A DNA stretch of 10,004 bases from Desulfobacterales bacterium (GCA_029940115.1 JAOZRQ010000233.1:1-10004); one strand, 5' to 3'. Positions 1 to 6,644 are shown, counted from the stretch's first letter. Notes: generated from the sequence alone by a model not told the origin. Made by a program: numbers and translations.

Positions 1-16
1 GGCGGTTTGGGAATCT

Positions 17-45
17 GCCCGTTCGGGAAAAAAGCCGGGTTTCTT
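17..45. repeat. Partial copy of the AGAAACCCGGCTTTTTC palindromic element
   Basis: This is one arm and part of the centre of the palindromic element whose complete copies lie at 1399-1465 and 7322-7384. Positions 17-45 match the reverse complement of the left part of the 1399-1465 copy, including the CCCGTTCGGG core segment, with one extra A in the A-run. The second arm would lie left of the window or has been lost, so the element's true boundary is not visible. Confidence 0.75.
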
Positions 46-103
46 GCCACCACAATTTTTTGTCCTGTACACAGATCCATCGGTTTACAGTTTTTTTGTG
101 ACC

Positions 104-168
104 AAAAAGTTTGTAGTTCCGTCTTTAGGCGGTGCCAGGCCGCCGAGAGGCGGAACTACAAACTTTTT
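104..168. repeat. Palindromic repeat, TTTGTAGTTCCGCC family, copy A
   Basis: An inverted repeat with a perfect 18-bp outer arm (AAAAAGTTTGTAGTTCCG at 104-121 against 151-168) and an inner arm built on AGGCGG/CCGCC. It can fold into a long hairpin. Two relatives lie at 1817-1873 and 2049-2105. It sits upstream of the kinase gene and holds no gene. The rest of 1-326 shows nothing codable; it is T-rich with no convincing promoter. Confidence 0.85.
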
Positions 169-326
169 CCATCTGGAAAGTGCAAACTACTTTTCAGGTG
201 AAATGTTAAGGATGCCGAATGTTCATTCCTCTTTCTCATCCTTTTTTTATTGGTTCCTTGACTTTTCCTGTCAAAGAAACTAAGTTTTTTGAAAAAATTG
301 AGTTTCTTTTTGGCTGGATCACAGCA

Positions 327-1808
327 ATGACAGAAGAAAAAACAAAACCTTTCAAATTGGTGAAGTATTTCACCTTTACCAGTCTCATCGTCATCTTTCT
401 GGGGACACTGGCACTCTCATTTCTCAACACCCACTGGGCAAGAACCATGCATTTGGAGAAGAGTGAGGCGTATGCCCTGTTGCTTGTGGAGAATCTCAAC
501 CATCAGGTTTTTTTGCAGTTTGTCATACCGGTGGCCCTGCGATTCGGCAAGATACAGCTCAGAAAAAAGGAGCAGTATGAGCGCATGGACAAGGTGGTCA
601 GGAGCACATTCCACAGTTTCAAGGTGGAGATGGTCAACATTTATGATGTGGACACCAACATCATCTCCTACAGTTTTGATCAGCAGATGATCGGGAAAAA
701 GGATGTGGGCGGGGAGGACTATCGGAATGCGGTGTCCGGCATCACCTGCTCCAGACTGGAACCCGCTGAGAGGCCGAGCTTTTTCAGAAAAATGGGCTTT
801 TTTCTCGGATTTCCCCAGAAGATCAGAATGATCACCTGCGCGCCGTTGCGGGCAGAGAAGCCGCTTTCCAAGATATCCTCGGGGCCTGTTCTCGGGGTGG
901 TGGAGATTGTCCAGGATCTGTCAGAGGAGTACAGGGCGATTTTCCGGTTCCAGATTCGGGTGATCATCACCTGCACGGGGGTGATGGGCATCCTTTTTCT
1001 GGTGCTTCGTTCTCTCGTGAACTGGGGCGAGCGGATCATCGAGACGCGGAATCTGGAAAGGATACGCCTCAAAGAGCGGTTAAGCCGTGCGGAACACCTC
1101 TCCTCCATTGGCGAGATGGTGGCCGGGGTCTCCCATGAGATCCGGAATCCCTTGGGGATCATCAGAAGCTCGGCAGAGCTGCTAGATAAGAAGATGAAAA
1201 AGAGTGATCCGTCCAATGCCATCCCGAACATCATCCTTGAGGAGGCCAACCGGCTCAACCATATCATCACCGACTTTCTCGATTTCGCAAAACCGAGACA
1301 TCCGAATCTGACCGTCTGCCAGTTGGGGGTGTTGCTTGACAAGATCATCCAGTCTCTCCTCTCCCAGACTGAAAATCAGAATTATGAGATTGAGCTGGAA
1401 AAGAAACCCGGCTTTTTCCCGAACGGGCCGATTCCTCCTCTGCCAGAAAAAGCCGGGTTTCTTTTTTTGGAGAGCCTCCCGGACATCATGGCGGATCCGG
1501 ACATGATCTATCAGGCGTTTCTGAACATTCTGATCAACGCGATGCAGGCGATGCCGGCCGGCGGGAAGATTCAGATCGAAACCGTTTCAGACGAGGAGAG
1601 CGTGAGCATCCGCTTCAAAGATGAAGGGGAAGGCATCCAACAGGCGGTTCTGGGGAAAATAGGGGACCCCTTTTTCACCACCAAGGAGACAGGAACGGGG
1701 CTCGGTCTGGGCATCGTCAAAAATATCATCGAATCCCATGGTGGGAGCATCCAGATCGAAAACAGGCCCGAATTCGGGGCGCAGGTCACGGTGACGTTGC
1801 CTGTCTGA
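327..1808 (+). CDS. Membrane sensor histidine kinase (NtrB-like, two-component system)
   Basis: Autophosphorylating sensor kinase of 493 aa at the inner membrane, expected to pass phosphate to the response regulator encoded next. Order: short cytoplasmic tail; membrane helix about residues 14-33; extracytoplasmic sensor region about 34-209 of unrecognised ligand; second helix about 210-231; signalling linker; HisKA domain with the H-box SHEIRNP (phosphoacceptor H270); HATPase domain with N-box N404, G1 box DEGEG at 432-436 and G2 box GTGLGLG at 456-462. All kinase motifs are intact. Residues 359-381 are encoded by a palindromic repeat inserted in frame between two strands at the front of the ATPase domain. 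The ATG at 327 is chosen because MTEEKTKPFKLVKYF gives a usual kinase N-terminus. An in-frame ATG at 219 has a better Shine-Dalgarno (AAGGA, 6-nt spacing) but would add 36 untypical residues, so the start is uncertain. Confidence 0.9.
   Translation: MTEEKTKPFKLVKYFTFTSLIVIFLGTLALSFLNTHWARTMHLEKSEAYALLLVENLNHQVFLQFVIPVALRFGKIQLRKKEQYERMDKVVRSTFHSFKVEMVNIYDVDTNIISYSFDQQMIGKKDVGGEDYRNAVSGITCSRLEPAERPSFFRKMGFFLGFPQKIRMITCAPLRAEKPLSKISSGPVLGVVEIVQDLSEEYRAIFRFQIRVIITCTGVMGILFLVLRSLVNWGERIIETRNLERIRLKERLSRAEHLSSIGEMVAGVSHEIRNPLGIIRSSAELLDKKMKKSDPSNAIPNIILEEANRLNHIITDFLDFAKPRHPNLTVCQLGVLLDKIIQSLLSQTENQNYEIELEKKPGFFPNGPIPPLPEKAGFLFLESLPDIMADPDMIYQAFLNILINAMQAMPAGGKIQIETVSDEESVSIRFKDEGEGIQQAVLGKIGDPFFTTKETGTGLGLGIVKNIIESHGGSIQIENRPEFGAQVTVTLPV
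1399..1465. repeat. Palindromic element inserted in frame within the kinase gene
   Basis: Perfect 20-bp inverted repeat: AAAAGAAACCCGGCTTTTTC at 1399-1418 against its reverse complement at 1446-1465, around a 27-nt centre containing GGGCCGATTCC. The same arms and the same GGGCCGATTCC core recur at 7322-7384, outside any likely coding sequence, and a partial copy lies at 17-45. Here the element is translated as roughly KKPGFFPNGPIPPLPEKAGFLF. No stop arises and the kinase frame continues into the N-box. Confidence 0.9.
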
Positions 1809-1893
1809 AAGATTCCAGTTTGTAGTCCCGCCTTCAGGCGGTCTCGCACCGCCTAAAGGCGGAACTACAAACTTTTCAGGCAAAATGAAGGAT
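1662..1893 (+). repeat. 232-bp tandem duplication, first copy (includes kinase 3' end)
   Basis: This segment, from GGGGACCCC in the kinase ATPase domain through the stop codon and the downstream palindrome to AAGGATG, is repeated directly after itself at 1894-2124. The coding part (147 nt) is identical in both copies. Differences are confined to the palindrome and the sequence just after it. The first copy holds the functional gene end. Confidence 0.95.
1817..1873. repeat. Palindromic repeat, TTTGTAGTTCCGCC family, copy B
   Basis: Inverted repeat starting 8 nt after the kinase stop codon. Outer arm AGTTTGTAGTCCCGCC pairs with GGCGGAACTACAAACT with one mismatch, and an inner AGGCGGT/ACCGCCT arm extends the hairpin. 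It lacks a following T-run of terminator quality. It lies between the kinase and regulator genes, so it could modulate read-through or mRNA stability; that is inference. Confidence 0.85.
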
Positions 1894-2040
1894 GGGGACC
1901 CCTTTTTCACCACCAAGGAGACAGGAACGGGGCTCGGTCTGGGCATCGTCAAAAATATCATCGAATCCCATGGTGGGAGCATCCAGATCGAAAACAGGCC
2001 CGAATTCGGGGCGCAGGTCACGGTGACGTTGCCTGTCTGA
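1894..2040 (+). pseudogene. Orphan duplicate of the kinase 3' end
   Basis: An exact copy of the last 147 nt of the kinase gene (GDPFFTT onward, with the GTGLGLG box and the stop codon). It has no start codon, no upstream domain and no Shine-Dalgarno. The period of 232 is not a multiple of three, so it cannot be an in-frame extension either. It is a by-product of the tandem duplication and is almost certainly not translated as a functional product. Confidence 0.9.
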
Positions 2041-2048
2041 AAGATTCC

Positions 2049-2105
2049 AGTTTGTAGTCCCGCCTTCAGGCGGTCTCGCACCGCCTATACGCGGAACTAC
2101 AAACT
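2049..2105. repeat. Palindromic repeat, TTTGTAGTTCCGCC family, copy C
   Basis: Duplicate of copy B with two substitutions in the right inner arm (TATACGCGG in place of TAAAGGCGG), which weakens the inner hairpin. The outer arms still pair. It lies 44 nt upstream of the response regulator start. Confidence 0.85.
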
Positions 2106-2149
2106 TTTCAGGCAAATGAAGGATGCAAGATCAAGATTAAGAGGGTGTG

Positions 2150-3523
2150 ATGGAGACCATTCTGATTGTGGATGATGAAAAGAATTACCCGCTCATTCTA
2201 AGCGCGGTGTTGGAGGAGGAGGGCTTTGCGACCCTGACTGCAAACAGCGGATCCAAGGCGATTCGGATTCTGGGGCAGTCGGATGTGGATCTGGTGCTCA
2301 CCGACATGAAAATGCCTTCCATGGATGGCATTGAACTGCTTGAAAAGGTGAAGGCGAAGGATCCGGAACTGCCGGTCATCATGATGACGGCCTATGGCAC
2401 TGTGGAGAAGGCGGTGGAGGCCATGAAGAAGGGCGCGTACAACTATATCCTGAAGCCTTTTGACAACAACAGTCTGGTGATTTATGTGAACAAGGCCATT
2501 GCCATGTATCAGGTGGTGAAGGAGAACCGGCGCCTTCAGAATGCTGTGGAATCGCAGTACAGTTTTGGGAACATCATCGGGAAGAGCAAGCCGATGCAGG
2601 ATGTGTTTGAAACCATCCGGAAGGTGGCGCCCACCGGGGCGACGGTGCTGATTGAGGGGGAGAGCGGCACAGGCAAGGAGCTGGTGGCAAAGTCGATTCA
2701 TTTCAACAGCCCGAGACGGGACAAACCCTTTGTGGCGGTCAATTGCGCCGCGTTTGCGGAAACCCTTCTCGAAAGCGAACTGTTTGGACATGAGAAGGGG
2801 GCCTTCACCGGGGCCGCGGCCATGAAAAAAGGCCGGTTCGAGCTGGCGGACCGCGGGAGCCTGTTTCTCGATGAGATCGGCGAACTCTCCCAAAATCTTC
2901 AGGTGAAGCTGTTGCGAGTGCTCCAGGAAAAGGTCTTTGAGCGGGTTGGCGGAGTGAGGCCGGTCTCGGTGGACATCCGCATCATCTCGGCGACAAACAA
3001 ACGGCTGGAACAAGAGGTCAGGGAAGGTCGGTTCCGGGAGGACCTCTTTTACCGGCTGAATGTGCTGCACATTCTCCTGCCACCATTGCGACAGCGCACA
3101 GAGGACATCCATCTGCTGACTGCCCATTTCATCGGAAAATATGCCCACGAACGCGAATCGAACATTCCTGTCAAGGGAATTGAGCAGGCGGTTGAACGGA
3201 TCTTTTACGAGTACAGCTGGCCCGGGAACATCCGTGAGATGGAGAATGTGATTGAACGCGCCATGATCCTGTGCCCGGATGGAATGATAGGGGTGTCTGA
3301 TCTGCCAAAGCATTTCAAGGAGAATGTGTATGATGATTCCTGGCTTGACGGCATTCCGCCTCATGCAAAATTATATGAGACCCTTGGTGTGATGGAAAAG
3401 AAGATGATCGAAAGGGCCTTGAAACTGACAAACCATGTTCAATCCAAGGCCGCACGGCTGCTTGGAATTGGGAAAAGCGGCTTTGGGAAAAAAATGAAGA
3501 AGCACAACATTCTGCAAAACTGA
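2150..3523 (+). CDS. Sigma-54-dependent response regulator, NtrC family
   Basis: Cytoplasmic DNA-binding activator of 457 aa, predicted to be phosphorylated by the upstream kinase and to drive sigma-54 promoters. Receiver domain about residues 1-120: acidic pocket D8/D9, phosphoacceptor D52, T80 and K102. AAA+ domain from about 140 to 375: Walker A GESGTGKE at 170-177, the sigma-54 contact loop GAFTGA at 217-222 and Walker B LFLDE ending at 241-242. The C-terminus ends in a Fis-type helix-turn-helix (SKAARLLGIGKSGFGKKMKKH); its second helix is unusual because the common serine/arginine/tyrosine residues are replaced. Length is normal for the family. The ATG at 2150 is preferred over the GTG at 2147 because GAGGG at 2141-2145 sits 4 nt ahead of the ATG but only 1 nt from the GTG. 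Target promoters and the sensed signal are not visible. Confidence 0.96.
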   Translation: METILIVDDEKNYPLILSAVLEEEGFATLTANSGSKAIRILGQSDVDLVLTDMKMPSMDGIELLEKVKAKDPELPVIMMTAYGTVEKAVEAMKKGAYNYILKPFDNNSLVIYVNKAIAMYQVVKENRRLQNAVESQYSFGNIIGKSKPMQDVFETIRKVAPTGATVLIEGESGTGKELVAKSIHFNSPRRDKPFVAVNCAAFAETLLESELFGHEKGAFTGAAAMKKGRFELADRGSLFLDEIGELSQNLQVKLLRVLQEKVFERVGGVRPVSVDIRIISATNKRLEQEVREGRFREDLFYRLNVLHILLPPLRQRTEDIHLLTAHFIGKYAHERESNIPVKGIEQAVERIFYEYSWPGNIREMENVIERAMILCPDGMIGVSDLPKHFKENVYDDSWLDGIPPHAKLYETLGVMEKKMIERALKLTNHVQSKAARLLGIGKSGFGKKMKKHNILQN

Positions 3524-3530
3524 ACCGGCT

Positions 3531-3766
3531 GGTATCCATATGGAAACTGTTGCAAACGAGGCAGGAGCGGCCATCCCTCTTGTCTCCCATATTTCCAACA
3601 GGTTGAGGCCGTATTTGGGGGAGGTGATGCACACGAGGTGGGCAGGAGCGGCCATCCCTCTTGTCTCCCATATTTGAGGCCGTATTTTGGGGGAAGGTGA
3701 TTTTTGAGGATATGCACGAAGTGTCCAAATGGAAACCATTGGGTATCCGTATGGAAACCATCGGGC
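3531..3766. repeat. Short dispersed repeats with TATCC(A/G)TATGGAAAC
   Basis: GGTATCCATATGGAAAC at 3531-3547 recurs as GGTATCCGTATGGAAAC near 3741-3757. ATGGAAACCAT followed by T/C and GGG occurs twice, near 3728 and 3752. These bracket the direct repeat at 3560-3701. No coding potential is supported. Confidence 0.6.
3560..3701. repeat. Imperfect direct repeat in the convergent spacer
   Basis: A 35-bp block beginning GGCAGGAGCGGCCATCCC occurs identically at 3560-3594 and 3641-3675. Each is followed by GAGGCCGTATTT(T)GGGGGA(A)GGTGAT, directly in the second copy and after a 10-nt insert in the first. The period is therefore about 71-81 bp. Minus-strand open frames across it look fortuitous, since their translations share no recognisable domain and the repeat lies downstream of both flanking genes. 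Confidence 0.85.
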
Positions 3767-3794
3767 GGGCACCTCTCCTTGGTGAAAGTGGCCT

Positions 3795-3944
3795 TTTGTT
3801 TTCAGAAGATCATAACCTGTTGAAATTACATGGTTAAATATTTTTTTGAAAAAAGTTGGCGATTATGGGGAGGTTTGGCAGGGAACTTGCAGTAAATATT
3901 ATTGACCGTAACCTAATAATTTTTTCATCTTTTTCTTCCTTAAT
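3795..3944. other. AT-rich non-coding stretch in the convergent spacer
   Basis: This stretch is visibly richer in A and T than its neighbours (for example TTAAATATTTTTTTG and AATATTATT). It holds a small inverted repeat, ATTATT and AATAAT around an 11-nt loop near 3897-3919. I see no gene, and no well-spaced promoter I would defend. A small RNA ending at the adjacent terminator is possible but unsupported. Confidence 0.4.
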
Positions 3945-3985
3945 AAAACGGCGAACCGGGAGGGCCTCGGGTAGCCGTTTTTTTT
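3945..3985. terminator. Bidirectional intrinsic terminator between convergent genes
   Basis: AAAACGGC at 3945-3952 pairs perfectly with GCCGTTTT at 3974-3981. An inner CCGGG/CTCGG stem sits around the loop AGGGC. On the + strand the stem is followed by eight T's in total; on the - strand it is followed by TTTTATTAA. It lies between the + strand response regulator and the - strand TPR gene, where it could end transcription from both sides. Confidence 0.8.
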
Positions 3986-4073
3986 GAAGGATGAAGGATG
4001 AAACTTCAAACTTCATCCCTCATCCTTCAAATTTCACCCTTCAAACTTCATCCTTCAAACTTCATCCCTCATA
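3986..4073. repeat. Short heptamer array with an inverted head (GAAGGAT units)
   Basis: Two GAAGGAT units on the + strand are followed by units of the opposite orientation (TTCATCC, CTCATCC, TTCACCC, with TTCAAAC variants). Positions 3986-4002 pair with 4012-4028 over 17 bp with a single mismatch around a 9-nt loop. The right end runs into the last codons and stop of the TPR gene. It is the smallest of three arrays of this unit in the window. Confidence 0.8.
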
Positions 4074-4751
4074 TTTTTCCTTGACCAGCTCAATGTACAG
4101 GGAGTCGCTGTAATCAGACATAAGGGTCTTGAACGCGTGGACGCTTTTGTCAGATTCTCCCATTTCCGCATAAAGGCGGCCCAGATTGTAAAACGCCTCA
4201 TCCTTCATCAGCGGATCTGATCCTTGGGCAATCTTTTCAAAATGGGTCACCGCCGCGGTCTTGTCCCCTTTTTTCTCGAAAGCATAACCGATCCCGCTCA
4301 AGATGAGGTTCTTGTAGGCGGGATTGGCATCAAAATCCTGAAGCGCGGTCTTGTACAGTTTGATGGCTTTGTCCGCATCCCCCGCGTCATGGCAGATGCC
4401 GGCGTAAATCACCCGTCCCACTTTTCCCGCGTCTTTTCCCCCATACTCCTTTAGAAGTTTCTGAAAATCCGTTCCAGCATCGGCATATGCCTTTTCCTGC
4501 CCCTCATCCTTCAGAACCGTCTCATATTGGGTCAGGGCCTGTTCCAGCAAAGCGGACGCTTGGTTCTCAGACCGCTCTGCAAAATAGCGGATCCCTGCAA
4601 TAATAATAAGGATGCCGAAAATGACCGCCAGACCGGTGGATATCTCCCTGACATGTTCCATGACATATCGGAAGAGCCGTCTTGAAAAAGTCAAGAACTC
4701 ATCCGGTCCCTTGAGAAGCTGCTTTCGTGTCACCTTTTTCTTTTTAGCCAT
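4062..4751 (-). CDS. Membrane-anchored tetratricopeptide-repeat protein (YfgM-like)
   Basis: Predicted 229-aa protein with a basic cytoplasmic N-terminus (MAKKKKVTRK), one membrane helix at about residues 38-54, and an outward-facing helical-repeat region. At least two TPR-like pairs are readable, around AGICHDAGDADKAIKLYKTA and ALYNLGRLYAEMGESDKSV-type sequence near the C-terminus. This layout resembles the YfgM/tetratricopeptide ancillary family tied to the Sec translocon or envelope assembly, but the exact role is inference. The ATG at 4751 has GAGG 5 nt upstream. That motif lies in the loop of a small hairpin (GTTGC, GAG, GCAAC), so initiation might be modulated. A TTG at 4763 is a weaker alternative. 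The gene is last in the minus-strand run, 61 nt after the sugar kinase. Its final codons and TGA (YEG-stop) lie in the heptamer array. Confidence 0.85.
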   Translation of the reverse strand: MAKKKKVTRKQLLKGPDEFLTFSRRLFRYVMEHVREISTGLAVIFGILIIIAGIRYFAERSENQASALLEQALTQYETVLKDEGQEKAYADAGTDFQKLLKEYGGKDAGKVGRVIYAGICHDAGDADKAIKLYKTALQDFDANPAYKNLILSGIGYAFEKKGDKTAAVTHFEKIAQGSDPLMKDEAFYNLGRLYAEMGESDKSVHAFKTLMSDYSDSLYIELVKEKYEG

Positions 4752-4812
4752 GTTGCCTCGCAACCTTTCCTTTCATTTCTGAGTTTGCATCCTTTTCCCA
4801 CCGGGCCAGCGG

Positions 4813-5832
4813 TCATCTTGCCGCCCGCCCATCCCCGCTCGCCCATCGCCGCTTACGAATTCGCTCCCAGCCCTGTTCAGGAATGTTCGCCCCCACCACC
4901 CGGCACACCTCATACCCACATGCGGAACCGAGAGCCCCGCATTTTTCAAGGGGGTACCCGTTGATCAGTCCAAAGAGAAATCCGGACGCCCACAGGTCAC
5001 CGGCCCCGGTGGTATCCACCACATCACCAGCCCCGATCCCATCGGGTTCCACCTTTATGATATGGCCTTCAGAGGAGATGAGGCTTCCCCGCCTTCCCAG
5101 CTTGAGAACCGCCAGGTCCGCCTTTTCGGAAAGCGCCTTCATGGCATCATCTTCGTCCGAATACCCGGTGAACGCGCGCGCTTCATCCTCATTGGCAATG
5201 AGAATGTCAACATAGTCATCCACCAGAGCCTCAAGGATATCCTTTGACGCCTCAACCACCGTGAAGCTGGCGAGGTCCAAGGAGACGCTCGCGCCGGCCT
5301 GCCTTGCGGCCTTCAGCAGGGCCAAGGTCAGTTCCCTGTTGAAGAGCTGATACCCTTCAACATGGACCATGGCCGCCTGGTCAAAGCATTTCCCTGTGAC
5401 CTCCTCCGGTCGGGTCTCCGCAGATGCGCCGAGGTATGTGAGCATGGACCGCTGGGCATCCGGCGTGATGATGGAAAGCACCCTTCCAGTGGGCGAGGAT
5501 GAGGTGAAAAGCACCGGTTCAACCGAGTTGACCTTCAGATCGGTTTCAAAGAGGATTCCGAGATCATCCTTTCCCAGCTTCCCCACAAACCGGGCAGGTC
5601 CCCCGAGTTTTGCAATCCCGATGATGGTGTTGCACGCAGAGCCTCCCGGCACGATGAAAGGCTTGGCTGTCGTCCACGTCAGCACCTGCTCAATGCGTTC
5701 GCTCTCCACATAGATCATGCCGCCTTTTGGCACGTCTGCCTTCTCCAGAAAACCGTCATCTTCGTGGATGAGAATGTCCACAAGGGCAGAGCCGATGCCA
5801 ACGGTCAGATTGTTTTCATGGTGTTTTGCCAT
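4813..5832 (-). CDS. PfkB-family sugar/nucleoside kinase, adenosine-kinase-like
   Basis: Predicted cytosolic ATP-dependent kinase of 339 aa that phosphorylates a sugar or nucleoside hydroxyl. PfkB signature 1 is at about residues 63-79 (GGSACNTIIGIAKLGG). The NEDE metal-binding motif is at 214-217. Signature 2, DTTGAGD, is at 273-279, with D279 as catalytic base. The overall sequence resembles the adenosine-kinase branch, but the substrate cannot be fixed from sequence alone. The ATG at 5832 is supported by a strong GGAGGAG 5 nt upstream. Extension to 5895 would translate a palindromic repeat and is rejected. The C-terminus from about residue 326 (RKRRWASGDGRAAR) is encoded by a copy of that same repeat, so the natural end was probably replaced or lengthened. 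It follows the SH3b gene by 69 nt. Confidence 0.92.
   Translation of the reverse strand: MAKHHENNLTVGIGSALVDILIHEDDGFLEKADVPKGGMIYVESERIEQVLTWTTAKPFIVPGGSACNTIIGIAKLGGPARFVGKLGKDDLGILFETDLKVNSVEPVLFTSSSPTGRVLSIITPDAQRSMLTYLGASAETRPEEVTGKCFDQAAMVHVEGYQLFNRELTLALLKAARQAGASVSLDLASFTVVEASKDILEALVDDYVDILIANEDEARAFTGYSDEDDAMKALSEKADLAVLKLGRRGSLISSEGHIIKVEPDGIGAGDVVDTTGAGDLWASGFLFGLINGYPLEKCGALGSACGYEVCRVVGANIPEQGWERIRKRRWASGDGRAAR
4835..4856. repeat. 22-bp repeat CCGCTCGCCCATCGCCGCTTAC, coding copy
   Basis: Identical 22-bp copy of 5884-5905, here inside the sugar kinase gene, where it encodes residues from about 326 on. A shorter related stretch (CCGCCCGCCCATC) lies next to it at 4821-4833. Confidence 0.85.
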
Positions 5833-5848
5833 TTGTCTCCTCCGAGGA

Positions 5849-5905
5849 TAAGCGGCGAGAGGTGAGCGGCAAGCGGCCCATTGCCGCTCGCCCATCGCCG
5901 CTTAC
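5849..5905. repeat. Palindromic repeat between SH3b and sugar-kinase genes
   Basis: Nested inverted repeat: TAAGCGGCGA at 5849-5858 pairs with TCGCCGCTTA at 5895-5904, and GAGCGGCAA pairs with TTGCCGCTC inside it. The SH3b stop codon (TAA, 5902-5904) is the tip of one arm, and the other arm ends just before the sugar-kinase Shine-Dalgarno. A hairpin here could affect coupling of the two genes; this is inference. Confidence 0.85.
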
Positions 5906-6333
5906 CACACCAGTTTTCGATGGATCCATCCCTTGTCCCCATCCGAGTGTCGGATATGAACCCAGTCCCCTTTGCGCTCCAGCTCTTTGAAGGGAACCCC
6001 CTTGTCAACGGCGAACAACACGTCAAACCTGGCACCCGGGCCGGATCGGACATTGCATTTGTCTTTGATCACGATCACCGATGGAAATCTGGCCACAATC
6101 TTTTCGGATATCCACCCCTTGTCTCCTTCAAAATCTTTGAAATAGTACCATGAGCCCAATTTTTTCACGGATAGAATCGGATGATACTTTTCCACCTTCC
6201 ACAGAACCTTGTAATGGGTTCCCGGGCCGGAACGGACATTGCCCACAGGAACATCTGTTGTCAGTCGTTGGGCAGACGCGACACCCGTCTGGAGCATCAA
6301 CATGGCCATAATGACCCAAAAACGCAATTTCAT
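5902..6333 (-). CDS. Secreted protein with two bacterial SH3 (SH3b) domains
   Basis: Predicted 143-aa exported protein. A Sec signal peptide (MKLRFWVIMAMLMLQTGVASA) has a likely cleavage after residue 21 (ASA-Q). Two SH3b repeats follow, each with the family signature (P)VxNVRSGPGTxxxVL...W: the first begins near VGNVRSGPGTHYKVL and the second near KCNVRSGPGARFDVL. Each ends in GDKGWI followed by S/H. Such domains bind cell-wall peptides or proteins, so a periplasmic envelope role is likely; no catalytic domain is present. The ATG at 6333 is preferred because GAGGG lies 5 nt upstream and the signal peptide starts cleanly. The ATG at 6345 would add MRDE, read from the heptamer array. The stop lies at the tip of the palindrome before the sugar-kinase gene. 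Confidence 0.9.
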   Translation of the reverse strand: MKLRFWVIMAMLMLQTGVASAQRLTTDVPVGNVRSGPGTHYKVLWKVEKYHPILSVKKLGSWYYFKDFEGDKGWISEKIVARFPSVIVIKDKCNVRSGPGARFDVLFAVDKGVPFKELERKGDWVHIRHSDGDKGWIHRKLVW

Positions 6334-6644
6334 TTCATCCCTCATCCTTCATATTTCATCCCTCATCCTTTCATCCCTCATCCTTCACCCTTCATCCTTC
6401 ATCCTTCACCCTTCACATTTCATCCTTCATCCTTCACATTTCATCCTTCCTTCATCCTTCACATTTCATCCTTCATCCTTCATCCTTCACATTTCATCCT
6501 TCATCCCTCACATTTCATCCTTCATCCCTCACATTTCATCCTTCATCCTTCATATTTCATCCTTCATCCTTCATCCTTCATATTTCATCCTTCACATTTC
6601 ATCCTTCAGACTTCATCCTTCAGACTTCATCCTTCCTTTTCGGG
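6334..6644. repeat. Heptamer tandem array (TTCATCC family), about 44 units
   Basis: Almost uninterrupted 7-bp units on the + strand: TTCATCC, CTCATCC, TTCACCC, TTCACAT, CTCACAT, TTCATAT and TTCAGAC, with only occasional 4- or 8-bp phase slips. It fills the whole spacer between the phosphatase and SH3b genes and overlaps the last codons of the phosphatase. On the - strand every unit keeps TGA (as ATGA, GTGA or CTGA). The + strand is open in all frames as FILHPS-like peptides, which I take as fortuitous. Confidence 0.95.

Larger units (their letters stand above)
1894..2124 (+). repeat. 232-bp tandem duplication, second copy
   Basis: Second copy of 1662-1893, one base shorter. Compared with the first copy I see two substitutions inside the palindrome (CCTAAAGG against CCTATACG) and loss of one A in the run before TGAAGGATG. 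The duplication pushed the response regulator about 230 bp further from the kinase. Confidence 0.95.

Noticed and set aside
258..286. Sigma-70-like promoter (TTGACT, 17 nt, TAAGTT) ahead of the kinase
   Set aside because: The -35 is good but the -10 matches poorly in a T-rich region, so I do not claim it.
2198..3364. Long minus-strand open frame opposite the response regulator
   Set aside because: It is a shadow of a well-supported NtrC-family gene, and its translation shows no recognisable domain.
3315..3772. Minus-strand open frames over the convergent spacer
   Set aside because: They translate the direct repeats, overlap each other in different frames and have no recognisable domain.
3945..3985. 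Riboswitch-like GGCGAACC sequence
   Set aside because: It is too short for a known aptamer such as c-di-GMP-I and is fully explained as a terminator stem. No gene lies just downstream on that strand.
6334..6644. CRISPR array
   Set aside because: Units are 7 bp with no unique spacers, and no cas genes are nearby.
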